64,000 bases of DNA from Adenanthera pavonina (taxonomy: Eukaryota > Streptophyta > Magnoliopsida > Fabales > Fabaceae), in assembly GCA_026686845.1 (NCBI GenBank), contig JAIVEN010000012.1:21702501-21766500 (forward strand), read 5' to 3'. Shown piece by piece: positions 1-13,251 of this stretch (the first letter of the stretch is position 1; each line of letters opens with the position of its first letter). The position numbers were made by a program, and so were the translations under genes. Below the pieces are notes generated by a model. That model was not told the origin of the DNA. It ran no database searches and was given only the letters and a program-made list of their open reading frames with translations.

Positions 1-1099
1 TTGAATCTAATTTTTTAGAGTCTTCAAACTTTTTAATAAGTATTTTCATATTTTGATAATTTTTTTAATGATCCCCTTATTATAATTTATTTATTTAGTA
101 TATAAAGGATACTTGCTCTTGTCATGTGCATTACTTCACCATTTCCCTCTTATCTATCCAATCACCAGATCATTCAAATGTCATCAAATCAAATATATCA
201 TCTAAACGCACTGTTAGTTTATAAGCTTGTAAATAATGGAACTTATCATATTTGGTATGAATGCATAGGATTCACTATAATTTTCATTAAAAAAAGAAAA
301 TTGGATGACCAATTCTATTCTGTGAAAATTACATTTAAAGAATTTTTAATAAAATATTCTATTAAAAATTTTAAAAATCATAATTATTTTTAAAAACTAA
401 GATTATTATTATTATTAAAGTTTATGGGATTCACTTTATAATGAATATTATAAAAATTGATAATAATTAAAAATAACGGAAAATTAATCATTCCATGTTT
501 ACTCAAAAATGGAAGAAAAACTAAAATAGAATAAATTTCTATCCTAAGTTCTGGAAACAAATGGAAAATTCCTAGATTTATATTGTTTACCAAAAAAAAA
601 AAGGTTAGATTGTACTTATTATTAATGGATATATATATATACATATATGATGAATATATATTATTTGATGAATTTTTTTGTCCAAAAATTCCTGAGAACT
701 TTCCAAACAGAGTGATTATCAGCTTGTGAGTTCAATTTCATGTATGCTTATACAAGTTTTAACTTGCTAATCTCATTATGCATAACAAAATATTAATATT
801 AGAAAATGAAACTTTATCTTGTCTCATCCAAACACTTGGAATTACATCTAAACACAATATACTTTGGTAAATGACTATGTATGGCCCTTATCCATATAAA
901 TTAACATTAATATTCAATATAAAATATTAAATTTGTAAAAAAAAAAAATTATACTATTTGCAAGCTATGAATATTGTCATTTTATTTTTAATCCGTATAT
1001 TGTGCTATATGCAAAAGCCTACTAATTTGTGTGAGTTTAAAGATCTGTGCTTTTTTTATCGTGCAGTTCACAGTGAAATCAGCAAGCTTTGGTGAGATA
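1..1099. other. AT-rich intergenic DNA
   Basis: No gene is supported. Short open frames (for example 124-393 plus and 390-644 minus) have the Lys/Asn/Ile/Phe-rich composition expected of random AT-rich DNA and match no family I know. A short TA-rich run lies near 628-650. The segment is downstream of the flippase gene that is read toward it. Confidence 0.6.
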
Positions 1100-1609
1100 C
1101 TCGTGATGATCAAGAAGTACAATGAAATCAACTCTTCCTGTTAACACTTGTATATCTGCAACGAGTAATTAATATTTTCCCTCTTTTTCTGTTACAAACA
1201 ATCATCAAAGTTAATTTACAACAGAGGCTACATTTACGGATACAAAAAGAATAAAGATACAAAGCAACTCCTACTGTGAAACCAAAAACACTATCCTTCG
1301 GACAGCAGATGAACAAGAAATCTGGCAACTCACAGAAAAAACTCTCCAGTAGCCTAAAGAATGTGTAACTTTACAAAAAAGAAAAAAGAAGAATGAAAGG
1401 GTACCAAAGAAAATATCTTATTATCTATTTTTATCTATGTAATATTGAATTTGGATCCTCTGAAGTTAAAATATTGCTCAAATGTGAGGGAGAATGACAC
1501 AACGAGTGAAAATTCATATGTGGGTTACTTCTCTTTTCTCTTTATCTCTTTGCTACATCAGAAACGCTTTACGAGTTCCTATCTTCGGAAGATCCAAATT
1601 GAAATGTCA
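1100..1609 (-). other. Probable 3' untranslated region of the flippase gene
   Basis: This stretch directly follows the TGA stop at 1610-1612 on the minus strand. It is less AT-rich than the DNA beyond it, as expected for transcribed sequence. The exact polyadenylation site cannot be placed. Open frames here (1128-1328 minus, 1445-1724 plus) are unrecognisable and are treated as chance. Confidence 0.4.
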
Positions 1610-4600
1610 TCATCTTGGTGGACCAGCTGGAATAGGATGCATTTCTATATCTCCACCTCCAACCACCCTTGAAGTTCCAACCTTCTCAACCTCTCTTGAG
1701 ATTTGGATATCATCAGGGAAGTAATATTGATGGATAAACTTCACTATGAAACGAGGGAGCAATGCTGCGATGATAATTCCAAGCAGACATAACCAAAACA
1801 CTCCAGTGCCTGCAGCATGAAAGATGGCCCTGCCAAAAGTATTTAGAGATGAAAACATCAGTCTTTACATAGATGGAGAAGTTATGTGGGATTGCAGAAA
1901 CATCTCAGCCTTACAAAGACGTCTTCATTTATTTATTTCTTTTAATATTCTGTGATAAATTACTCATTCCTCTGAGGTTTAAACAAAAGCTCACACATTC
2001 CAGATGCAATTATTTACTCAATCCATCTCCAAGCAGTCAATATTAAGAACACAAATTCAATGGACAAGGAAAGAATGAAGAATAGAAAGTCTGATGTGTG
2101 TAAAAAAGAATGAATTATTATTTGCATGTTTAGGACTGCCAACATTTCATTAGGCTCCAAAATAGATTCTGATAGTAAATAATTAAGCATGTTTATATTC
2201 TTTTTCAAACCGATGCAGACCAGATTCAGCCCAAGACTTCCCGTATAACAAGCAAATTGGAGCAAGAGTAATTGAACCCCAAAGAAAAACAAGACATACC
2301 AACAAGAGCTACAGTTGAAAAATGACACATGCAACTATCTTTAACCTTGCACGCTACGATGTTAAATTTAGCGGAAATGACTAAACCCTTATTTTGGTCT
2401 TCTCTAGATAGACCAACTCTCAAGTTGGTCCTTATCATAAAGTCATTCTCATTTTGGTTCCTTCTGTTTCAAAATCCATCTAATCTATAGTCCATTCGTC
2501 AGTAAATGACTAACTCAATCATTATCAAAGATAGTGGTTCATTAACTAAGATGAATTTCTGAATGTGGAGAACCAAAAGGAGAATAAAAAAATGTAGAAG
2601 ACCAAGTAAGGATTTGATTCCAAATACTTATGCACCTACATATTTGTATATGAATAAACAAAGGTCATGAGAAAAAAGAGAGAATGCATACCAGTAACCA
2701 GGTAATGAAGGTATAGCATCAATGATCATTACACAGATGAAGGTTGCAACTATAGACCCCCAAATGGAAGCATGAGTAATCCAATTCCACCTGATCACAT
2801 CCATGGACAAGTGTAAATTAACCAAAATAACCACTGCAAGAGTCCAAAGATCTCCAATGCTCGCTACATCAATGGTGCTTCCCCAATTTGCGAAGAAAGG
2901 ACCAAAGAAGACAACAATGCTTTGCCACAATGTATCAGCCATTGTCAACCAAAATAATTTTTTGTTGTACGCCTCTTGTCTCTGCCCAGCCCCATAAAGC
3001 TGAGGATAGTTTAGAAGAGTCCTTTTACTAAGGTCTTTGTCAAGAATACCAACAACAATTGTCGGCAATGAAGTGTAGATGATTGAATACAACATGCTGC
3101 TCCATTCATTTATAGCTGTCGTCAATGTGAAGGCAGTGTAAAGCACATACCTGGAAAACACCATCAGAATAGTATTATGTAAGAATCTGTAGTCATGCAT
3201 CCCAACTATAGTAGGATGCTTGTGATAGTTTGAATTCGTATGATGATTGCATCTATGCACGGGGCATGTGCATGTCTGCCAAATTATTTACTCACCAAAA
3301 TAGGACGAGAACAAGGACAGCATTTCTGTAAAAATTGTATAGTATCATGTAACCCAACCGTTGGTAATTCCAGTGTCCATGCACCAATAAGAGGGGAACT
3401 AAAAACCTAAACTGCCCCATCGCAAAATCGGATGCCATTACAGCTTGACGACCCTCCTGTCCACTGATTCCAACTCCAACATCAGCCATTTGGATCATTG
3501 AGACATCATTAGCACCTGTAACACAATGAATTTACAATTTCATAATCTCAGGCTCTTTTCTGTTCGACAGGATTGACAATCTGTAACAAGTCAACATAAG
3601 AATTCATACCATCCCCAATGGCTAGTGTCATGTCAGACGTCCTGTTCTTCACAAGGGCAACAATTCCAGCCTTTTGTAATGGAGCTACTCGACAACAGAG
3701 AACCACTGAACATTTGCTTCCTAGTTGAAAGAGCTGAAATCAATAGCAGCAGTAAACTTAGGACACAAAACATCACCAAGTACATCGTATACATAATCTG
3801 AGATACAACAACACTAACCTGTTCCTCAAGTTCACTATCAAGAACATATACGAGGCTGGTACCATCAATGATCAAGGCTATTGGGATTTTAGCAGCATAA
3901 GGACTTTCAGTACTATTGGTAACACCAGACGCAGTCATGAGTTTGTTAGACATGACTAGGGCATCTTGTAAACTCCGTCTACAAGACTCTCTATTGTTGC
4001 TATTAATTATAATCTGAGTCATGTTGCTTGTCAGGAGCTTTGAGGAGTAGCCAATTGATATGGCAGTTTCCTGTTTGTCCCCAGTCAATACCCATACCTG
4101 AATACCTGCAGTCCTCAGAGACTCAATGGATTCTGGAACCCCTTGCTGCAATTTATCTTCAATGCCAGATGCACCCAATATGCAGAGGTTGTTTTCTATA
4201 TTGCTGGCAACCTTGCGAAGTAAAGCAGCCCGACCCATTAAAGCAGAGCTTGCTGTCTCAAAGGCCTGGTGCCATTGCTCAAATTCTGAAGCATTCAGTT
4301 CCCTCATTCCAATGACAAGAGTCCTCAACCCCACCGAAGAATAAGAGTGAAGATGGCTTTCAGTTGCACGTATTATGTCCATTTCTGATGACTTATCTAT
4401 TACACTTAACATGGATGTATCAGCACCCTTGACCAAAAGTTTCACAGAATTGTCAGGATACCCCAATATGACTGACATTCTCTTCCGATCACTATCGAAT
4501 TCATGCAAGCCCAAGACATTGAACCTGCACTACCCATAGGGGAAAACATCATTAAAGAGTAAATCATGGAACCTCTCTAAAGGAGGTTTCAAGTTACTAG

Positions 4601-6866
4601 ACAATGACTGTAATGAGTAAAATGTATGAGCTCTACATCACAAGAGAGCAAAAGCAGAAAGAGATCATTAATCAAATGACCTCAGCATATAATATCAACA
4701 ATTGCCACCACTAATTACATATATAAAGAAACACATGAAAATCTGTCATAGACAGTTGAAATGCATACATCGTATCAACTATGAAGTAAACAAGAAAGAA
4801 AAATTGCAGGACCCTTTTCCTCTCTGCTTATGAATTGTAAATAGTACACCATTACCAAATAACTGAATATGGTTATAATTTGAAAAATACAAATTTTGTC
4901 AGTTAGAGTAGCCTAATGAAGAAGAAATACAAAAACGGCAATTGAACTTACCTTTGTCTCTCTCCCTGGATATCAATAACTATGTGGCCTGAGGTCCGTT
5001 CTATAAGAGTATAACCATAGGCGGCAGCAGCATATACCAGCGCTTGCTCATCAGGTGACTCGCCTTGATAATCTATCAACTTGACTTTAGGATCAGATGT
5101 GTCAACATGAAGAGGAACAATGGTATTGCAGGCTGCCAATGCCAGGAAGAAATCCTGAATCTGTTTTTCTTCCTTATTTTCAAGTCTACTTCTTGATAAC
5201 TGCAAAAGTTTTGGATTGACTTTCACCTTCATCTTGGGCTTCAAGACTGCTCCATCCACTAAGAGCAAACAAAAAAAAGTACGTGACTTAATTTACAAAC
5301 AGGATCAGATACAGTAAAGGATTTGCTAAAAACTATCTAATCTGAAGAATTTGTACCTTCTACAGAGTACCCATCTTGCTCATTCTCCTGACTGTCTTTT
5401 GTTTTACTGTAATCAACACCCCAGATGCTTGCACATTGAAACACCATCTTGTTCTCAGTAAGTGTGCCAGTTTTGTCTGAGAAAACATACTTGATTTGCC
5501 CTAAATCTTCATTAATATTTAAAGCCCTGCACTGAAATCTGGAATTTGATGCCTCATCATACATTTTGTTGTCACCGATCATGAAGTATGCCTGGCCAAC
5601 CCGGACAAGCTCCATGGAAATGTACAAGGATATGGGGATCATGACTTGGAACACTATAACAGACATGAGGAATGTGAAAAAAATTTCCAATCCCCATCCA
5701 TAATACTTATAGCTCTCCACTTCTCCCTCTGAAAAGTCCAGCTTCCTATAATAAGGTATGATATCTAACTCATCCTTGTGGCGCTTTAACCAAACAGCAG
5801 CACAAACAGAAGTGACTGTACACAAAGCAACAAGAAAGAAAGAGAGAATGATTATCTCGGAGTTCATGCGAGTCTCCAGCCGGCTTCTCTTAGATGGAGC
5901 TCCCGAGCTGTTGAGCATAGCTTTGGTCTCACTGCCGCAATATACAGCAACACCAAGGGCCCATTTAGTATTCTTGAGCTCACAGCCTCGAAGAACAATA
6001 TTGGAGGATCCAAGTGACAAACGCTTTTGATCAACTTCCATGTTAGCCTGAAACCCATAAATGTTCCTGTTGGGTTTCTCACACTTAATCAAACCATTGA
6101 TTCTCTCTGTTTCAGGCGACTTTGAAAGGGTCTCTTGTTTTGCATACCGAGTCTTCAAATTTGATTCTCCATCTAAATTTATAGTCTGAACATATGCAAC
6201 CCCAGTAGGATCACTGGTTGACAGCAACACAATATCACAAGGAATGGCTTCATTTGCATGAATTTTAACTATTTCACCAACTCTAATGTCCTTCCATTTC
6301 TTCTGTTGAAACTGATCACCAACTAAAACTGACGCTAATCTGCTGTTCTCGACTTTGTCTGATCGATGTCTCCTCCAATCCTCAAATGCGTCCTTCACAG
6401 CTGTAACGAGCAGAACAAAGGCCAAAGGCAAAACGGAAACTCCCCTACCAAAGACAGCGAGCTGAGGAAGCTGATTAAGAACGGCTATTATAAGGAAATA
6501 AATATAAGCAACTCTATGGAATTGTTCGAACAAATTTCTGGGCAAAAAGGTGAGGATGGAGTATTTCCCCGTACGAATCGAATTTCCAGCGAATTCAAAC
6601 CTCTCGTTTGTCTTCACAGGATCGTTTATATAAACCAATCTCGCATCCTCGTCCTTGATTTCCTTCTGCGACACGCTGAACGCTTCGGAATCAGCGCCTT
6701 TTGACCCATACCGAACTGGCTTAGATCCTGAATGATTGAAAGTCACTTCCCGGACCGAAATCCTATCGGATTCCCGAGACTGACTCGACGTGGTGCTTCT
6801 TCGAGACGATGATTTCAAAGCAGGGTCAAAATGTGACGAGTTTGCCGCTTGCTGGTTCGAGTCCAT
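1610..6866 (-). CDS. ALA1: P4-type ATPase, phospholipid-transporting ATPase 1 (ALA1 type)
   Basis: Probable aminophospholipid flippase, moving lipids from the outer to the cytosolic leaflet with an ALIS/CDC50 beta subunit. I read seven exons on the minus strand: 6866-5357, 5258-4952, 4524-3819, 3733-3610, 3515-3296, 3150-2692 and 1829-1610. All junctions are GT-AG and the frame is kept, giving 1181 residues. Visible signatures are the actuator motif DGES (232-235); PISL (411-414), where ion-pumping P-type ATPases have PEGL; the phosphorylation motif DKTGT with Asp464; KGAD (638-641); TGD (753-755); and GDGAND, split over exons 4 and 5 (about 881-886). Hydrophobic segments sit near 115-160, 335-360, 395-425 and through exons 5-7. 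The ATG at 6866 is the first in frame; the open frame runs upstream only through TTG. Order and length fit Arabidopsis ALA1 (about 1158 residues). The N-terminus is Ser-rich and poorly conserved. No breaks are seen, so the gene looks functional. The ALA1 assignment rests on recalled family sequence. Confidence 0.95.
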
Positions 6867-7430
6867 GCCAGAGTTTGACTTTGAAGCAGCTATATCGGAG
6901 AAAACAGGTACTACAATGTAAAGCTCAAGTTTCAAGAATTTTTCGAAGATGCAATCAGAACTACCCAGTTAGGACCCATAATCCGAAAACCACGTGCTAC
7001 TAAGAATCAGAGATTGAACAACTGACACGAGAACACATACAATCAGCACAATTTTTTTTACAAAAACTGCAGTAGCAGCTCACAGAACTTGGAAAACAAA
7101 CAAACGCGGAACTAGTAATCACCAAAACTACAGGACATGCAGAGAAAATTTGGATGTGAAATAGGTTCTATAGTGCGCGTGGAAGGGACAGGCAGTATAA
7201 GAACAGGGCAGCAATGGTGAAGATTGTTGAAGACTGGGTATTGCTAAAGGAAAAGTAGGAAATTCGAGGATGGTCTAAGTCATTGTAAAGAAAAAATAAA
7301 GGGCAAGAAGAGGAAGGAGAAGGAGCCGAGGAGGACGACGGCAAATTCAAGAAATGAGGAAGAAGTCGTAATGGGTGGCGACAGCAAATAAAGAATAGTT
7401 TTCTTTAGTTTAATTTAATATATAAAAATT
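6867..7430 (-). promoter_or_regulatory. Flippase 5' leader and core promoter
   Basis: Read on the minus strand, a TATA-like run lies at about 7415-7427. It is followed by a CT-rich leader (about 7300-7350) typical of plant 5' untranslated exons, then about 300 bases up to the ATG at 6866. A CACGTG G-box is at 6991-6996. A leader intron is possible, since an AG acceptor lies near 6912, but the sequence does not settle this. Confidence 0.45.
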
Positions 7431-7460
7431 TCGGTGCAATGAAGTCGTTGTGGCGTTGCT

Positions 7461-7487
7461 GGGAGGGGAGGGGAGGGGGGCGTGGGG
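7461..7487 (+). other. G-quadruplex-forming G-run upstream of the flippase promoter
   Basis: Five runs of at least three G separated by one to three bases occur within 27 bases, the strictest class of G4 motif. It lies on the template strand, about 40-70 bases upstream of the TATA-like run of the minus-strand flippase gene. It stands out in strongly AT-rich surroundings. Confidence 0.6.
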
Positions 7488-8621
7488 TGTCACCAACACG
7501 ATGCATGATGAATGATGAACAAATCTGGATAGGATATTTCTAGAAGGAGGAGGCTGCGATGATTTTAAATTGTTTAATTGTTGTTTAATATATTATTAAA
7601 ATGGGTATATGAATTTGACTTTGAGAATCGTTCTTCTCTTCTCGTTTTCCCTCCTTCCAAGTAATGATTGATAGAATGATAACTTCAAAGTTCAAATGCA
7701 CATACAGTTAGTCAATAATCTGAAAAGCAGCTTCGCATGCTATTTCTTGCTCAATAGCAGCCATTTTCATCCTTGATTTTTCCTTTTGTTTTTGAACTTG
7801 CGATGGATTCTTTTCTTTTAAGAGTTTTTAACCAGAAGTATTTTATTTTAGTTTTTTTAATAAAATTATGTAGAATGAAATAAAATGTAATAAAATAAAT
7901 TTGAGAAAATATTTTCATATTTTAAATGATTAAAATTGACATTATTATTAATACTTCTTTTATTCAAAAATATAAAAGATAAATAATTAAATTATTAAAA
8001 TTAAGAAAATAATTAAATATATTATAAAATTCTTTTCACAAATATCTCGTAATAATAAGTTTATTTTAATTAAGAATAAAATTAAAAAATATATATTAAT
8101 TAATAAAATAAAAATTATTTGTTTCCTACATTTTAAAATAAAATATATTTAAAAATGCTTGTTATATTTTAAAAGGAAAGAAAGATTAAATTATAGGTAA
8201 TAAAATAAATATTATATATAAGTCTTATTTTTATATAATGCAAATCACATTTTTTTTAATAAGACGAAGATTTTTTTTTTGATGACGGAAAACGTGCATT
8301 GATAATGATGTTGACACGTGTACATAGAAGACCAGTACAAGCCGCGGTCGGTTTTCCCGTGTTGGAGAATGTATTAACTTTTTTTCTATAATTTGCAGAA
8401 TGACCCAATGCATGTTTCATTGATTTGTCACACAAATCAATTTTTTTCAGAAATATCAAATACCCTATTTAATGCCTTAAACTCATATAATTATGATTCA
8501 CTGCTATTTTCTCTTTTATAGGTAAATTAATTAAGGGATAGTATTGAAAAAATTAAATATAACAAACAATCCATATGTGTATCTTAAATTTTAAATTAAG
8601 ATAAGTTCATATAAAATTTAT
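7488..8621. other. AT-rich intergenic DNA
   Basis: Upstream flank of the flippase gene. From about 7850 it is almost pure A/T with no recognisable coding or repeat structure. Minus-strand frames at 8231-8459 match nothing. Confidence 0.5.
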
Positions 8622-8911
8622 TATCCATCCGTTCCAAAATATAAGTTTTACTTTAAAATTTTTTTATTTAAAATATAAGTCTTATTTAATAATTTCTAGG
8701 ATATTAAATATTTTTTATTTTTTTTATAATTAAATATAAAAAAAATAGTAAATTATATGAAAATTATGCAGATTACAAATGAAATGTATTAAATAAGGTT
8801 AATATTAAAAAATTTGTATTTTTTTAACAAATCTAATGAGTAAAATTATATTTCTTATTTTTTGTATAATTAATTAAATTAGACTTGTATTTTGAATGAG
8901 ATCAAATAGAT
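8622..8911. mobile_element. Stowaway-like MITE (290 bp)
   Basis: The left end (about 8623-8650) is mirrored on the opposite strand by the right end (about 8880-8911). Both give a variant of the 'ATCCRTYYG...CAAAATAYAAGT' pattern of Tc1/mariner-derived Stowaway MITEs. The interior is AT-rich without coding capacity. The ends have diverged and the TA target duplication is not certain. Confidence 0.5.
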
Positions 8912-9554
8912 ACAAAAACAAAAGGGATTACAACAGTAAAAGAAACTACACTCGAGAAAATCTAAGCATTATGCTTATCCAATCAATTCAATTCCTACGT
9001 TTTAAAGGTGAATCATTAAACACCATAAACTGACTTTGAAGATTGTGAACGGATCTTGCAAGCTAGTTGGTGTATTTATTTACTGCCCCTGGTTGGTAAA
9101 AGTAGTCACTTAGAGGCTTTTGAAATTTTTTACAATATTTATTGTTTTAGAATTCTAATAAATTATTAATTAATTATTTTATTATATTAATATCAAATAA
9201 ATTATTTAAGAGAACATTTCATTTAAGATTATTTTAATAAAATATTATTAAATTTTGTAATATTTTACATTATTTAATAATTTTTATAGGATTAGTTAGA
9301 AGTAACAAATATTGTACACTCTATAAATTTTAAAAAGCCTAAAACTGACATATTTTTAGGAATGAGAAGGACTGTCTAATAATAGTACAGTCCATAATGA
9401 TATCCGGGAATGAAGCTCCTTATAGCATCAATCAAATTGTCCGTACGATCGTTCATATCCTCTCCAAGTAATTTTTTCAATACCTTTTTACAGCTAATCT
9501 AAACCATGTAATAATAAATTCAAGAGTTCAATTGGTTCTAATCCATTCTTTGTT
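8912..9554. other. AT-rich intergenic DNA
   Basis: No gene or clear repeat boundary seen. Confidence 0.5.
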
Positions 9555-9815
9555 ACTCTCTCTAGTCTTTAATATAAGACCTTTTTAATCAAATTAGATT
9601 AAGAATTAAAATTAAAACTAATTAACTACCTCGATTTTTCTGAAAATTTTAATATTTTTTCAAAACTACCATTATTTAATCTCTTTCTTTCTCTTTGAAT
9701 ATATTAAATAAAGATATTTTTCTGAAAATGTATAATAAATACTACCTAATATATTATAAAATATCTTATAGTTAGAACCAATGTAAAAGATCCTATATAT
9801 AGGATCGGAGGGAGT
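9555..9815. mobile_element. Stowaway-like MITE (family with 'ACTCYCTCY' ends), copy 1
   Basis: Begins with CTCTCTCTAG...AATATAAGAC and ends with GGATCGGAGGGAG, the reverse complement of the classic CTCCCTCCG Stowaway terminus. The interior shares blocks with the copies at 10134-10402 and 10525-10712 (AATTAAAATT...TAATTAACTA; AAATAGAGATATTTTT; TATAATAAAT). No transposase is encoded. Confidence 0.65.
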
Positions 9816-10133
9816 TCAATTATTTGTTATTGGATGAAACTATAATCAAATTAAGTGATATTTTTAACAGTGAAAAGTAAAAGGGAGTACATCATGTGAG
9901 GCATAGAGAAGTGTTATATTTAAATAAATAAATTCCAGCATTTTTTTTGTAGCCATGTGATTATATTAAACTATTTAAATTTGATTGCAGAGAGGTATTA
10001 AAAAAATTAGTTAGAGAGGATCTAATTCCGATAGGATAGGGTTGGTTTTCTAATCTTACCAAGCAAGACAGTGCATTTTTTGTTACTTCCTCAACTGTAA
10101 AAGTACTGAGTGAGTGTTATTTTTTATTTTTAA
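9816..10133. other. AT-rich spacer between two MITEs
   Basis: No coding capacity and no internal repeat recognised. Confidence 0.5.
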
Positions 10134-10402
10134 TACTCTCTTCTATCTTTAATATAAATTTTTTTAGTTAAATCACGTAAATTAAATATATAAATTAAAA
10201 TTAGTTAACTATATTAATCTTATAAAAAATTATATTATTTTTTAAAATTATTTTTATTGAATTTATTTTTTTCTCTCTCTCTCTCATCAATTAAATAGAG
10301 ATATTTTTTTTGCAATATATAATAAATGTTGTCTTTTATTTTAAAAATGGTTATATATTTAAGACAAGATAAAAGATCCTATATTTATAACTAGAAGGAG
10401 TA
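10134..10402. mobile_element. Stowaway-like MITE, copy 2 of the same family
   Basis: Begins TACTCTCTTCTATCTTTAAT and ends in AGAAGGAGTA, an imperfect inverted terminus. Interior blocks match the copy at 9555-9815 in the same order and orientation, so the two belong to one family. Confidence 0.6.
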
Positions 10403-10524
10403 ATAATTATTATAATGTATTTTTAAAATAAGGTCTATATAAACTTTGTCTTAGGGTCATTAGATGTAATTTTACTAGTGAAAGTATGATTCAAACCTTA
10501 GTATAAAATCATCATACCATTTTA

Positions 10525-10712
10525 ATTAAATGAAGCATATTAAAGTTAGTATTAGTTAACTATATTTTCATAAAAAAATCATAAAATCTTTCCAAAACTA
10601 TCTTATTGAATTTTTTTTTCTTTCTCACATATAAATTAAATAGAAATATTTTTTAGTAATACATAATAAATATTATATTGTATTACCAGAAAGATCCAAT
10701 ATTTAGAACTAA
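10525..10712. mobile_element. Partial third copy of the MITE family
   Basis: The middle part of the family recurs in the same order: TTAGTTAACTATATT, a CT-rich stretch with TTTCTTTCTC, AAATAGAAATATTTTTTAGT, then AAAGATCC. The left terminus is missing or eroded. Confidence 0.45.
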
Positions 10713-12237
10713 ACCCAAATATCATAAATTTAGGACAAAAAAATATATTATATAGGTTGTCATGTGATTTGGCAAAGGGCACAAGTATTGATGCTCCTTT
10801 TTTGTTTAATAAAAAGGAATGGAAAAATTATTACCCAAAAAAAAGTATAAAAAAAACTTTTATACTTTTTTATATATTTTTTTATTATTTTATAATTAAA
10901 ATTTAATATGTGGATTTTTTTAAATATATTAACTATATACTGAGAGTGTTAATTTTTTAAATTTAAAAAGTTTATATATCAAATTTTAATTAAAAAACAA
11001 CGTAAAAAAACATATAAATTTTTTCCATGAAAAAATTATATAAAGGGAGAACAGAACAGCACACACTATGCATCCAATTTGTCTTATTTCAGTTAAAACT
11101 TGCATTTTAAAGGAGGAATTGTAAACACTAAAAATTGGTTATTAGTAAAATTCTGCCTCAATATATCAAGACAGCATATTCATTCGCCTATGAATAAACA
11201 ATGAAGTATTTATGATTTTTTTTTATAAAAAATGCTCTTATATAAATCTACTCATCAAATATCTATCTCTTTATTTTTAATGTATGATTAATGTGGATAG
11301 TTTTAAAATCTCAGTAATTTTTTTCAAAAAAATAAAGAGGGAATTATATATAAGAATCAATAGAGTGAATTAATTACAAAAATGACTTTTACTAAAAAAG
11401 ATGTTAAAATCTAAAATATTAAGTAGTAAAATTAGGAAAATGAGTAGTAACATGTCATATTTTATAATTAATTTATTATCTTGGTCTTAAAATGTAATTT
11501 TTCCAAAAATAAAAATCTTAATTATTTTTAATTAATTTCATGATTCCTCTAATGATGCTCTTTTGGAGGCAAATGGAGTGATTATGAATGAATGAATGAA
11601 GGGACGAGAGGAGAGGGTCCCTTGACCTTAACGTATGTGATGTGGATACCAAATCCTTCTTGTCTTGGTGTCAAATCGGGACGAGCTTAAAAACCTCATT
11701 TGACATACAGGCTTGGAAATACAAATTCGAGAACGTGAGATTAAGCCTACAGGCCATCCATGGACTTTTTTTATTTTTTTAATATTTTTCATTCATTTTT
11801 TAAATTTTTTTATATAATTATTTAAATTATTACAACTAATTATCATTATAATTGATCAAAAGTTAACATAATATTTAAATTTTACAATTTATATATTACT
11901 AATTAATAAAATAATATGTATTTTTAATATTTTAAATAAAAAATAAAAAAAGAAAATTGGCTTTCAGCCATGAGCCGGGTCTAAATAGGCTAGGATCAAA
12001 AGCCTAAATTTTATTTTTACACTAAAAATTAAGATTCAATCGGCTCATTTCTTCGGATTTCACTCGTTTTGACAGCTCTATTCCTTTCCTCCAGTCCCAA
12101 ATATAAATAAATTTAATAAGAAATGTTTTAATCCAAACTATATAAGAAATAAATGTAAAAATTTTTATGTAATAAAATTTTTAATAATATCTCTCATTAA
12201 ATAAAACATGTATTCATGAGAAATACTTCATTTCTCC
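10713..12237. other. Intergenic DNA with a possible hAT-end remnant
   Basis: Mostly A/T. Around 11700-12080 GC-richer islands flank an A/T core. The right island ends in GACAGCTCTA (about 12070-12079), the kind of terminus seen on some hAT-type MITEs. No matching left terminus or target duplication was found, so it is not called as an element. No gene is seen. Confidence 0.4.
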
Positions 12238-12239
12238 TA

Positions 12240-12527
12240 CTCCCTCTATTTCTAATTGTAAGTTACTTTTAACCAATTTACACATATCAATAAAAAGTAG
12301 TTAAATGTAATTAAAATTCTTAAATTTTGTAAGATTTACTATAACTTTTCAATATTAATCTTATTAAATTATAATCTATCTTAATTATATCTTTCTTATT
12401 CTCTCTCTACCATAATTATTTAAGGAGGGATGAATATGTAAATAGATATTTAATACTTGTAAAGTGACTTATAGTTTACATATTCTAATTCTTCTATAAT
12501 ATAATTTATAGCAATTAACAGAGGGAG
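12240..12527. mobile_element. Stowaway MITE with clear termini and TA target duplication
   Basis: Starts CTCCCTCTATTTCTAATTG and ends with the reverse complement CAGAGGGAG. TA dinucleotides flank both sides (12238-12239 and 12528-12529), the insertion signature of Tc1/mariner-type elements. The inner arms (AAGTTACTTT near the left, AAAGTGACTT near the right) continue the inverted repeat. It is 288 bp and non-coding. Confidence 0.75.
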
Positions 12528-12529
12528 TA

Positions 12530-13234
12530 TATAAGAGGAGTGAGGGGATTTTATTTATCTATATGGTTTTTTGACTTTTAAAATTTGAGAATAAATGAAA
12601 GTTTTGAGAAATTTGTATTTTTCCAATAATTATTAATTAACCTAGCAAAAAAGAGACTATTAATTAAAGGTAATTTTAGGAAAAAATATATTTTTCTACA
12701 AATTAAATGTGATTAACAAATTTTAACTAATGTTAGCTTTTTTTTTTATTTGACACCCAGGGGAGTAGTATTCATCTATTCTGTTGCCCGTTGTCTCCTT
12801 CCTATATGTATCCCCCATTAATTGACAATTGTCACATATTCATTACTTCATTTATTTTAATTATTTTAATTTAGAAAAATATAAATTTAAAAGACACATT
12901 GAGTTGATAAACTGGTAATTCAATCCTAAATATAGTTAATAAAAAATTCGACATAATTTAAATAAAATATTTTTATGAGAAAATAAATAAATATATAATT
13001 TAAATATAGTTAATTATCATCCATTTGACTTACTTTATTTACAATCCTATCAATGAATTAGTAAATGGAGAAAACTTAAATCAATATCTTTGCCTATTCA
13101 ATAACTAATTTATTTCAAAAATATAAAAATTATAAAAAGGAGTTTTATATAATTATATTAATTTTAAAGTTATTATTCACACTTTCTAAAATTATAATTT
13201 GATGTTTCAAAATAAGAGCAATTTCATCCAAAGA
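12530..13234. other. AT-rich intergenic DNA
   Basis: Nothing recognised apart from short homopolymer runs. Confidence 0.5.
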
Positions 13235-13251
13235 TAGTAACAAATTTAAAA

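Noticed and set aside
6867..6935. N-terminal extension of the flippase upstream of the chosen ATG
   Set aside because: The frame is open upstream but its first possible codon there is TTG, not ATG; ATG at 6866 is the first proper start.
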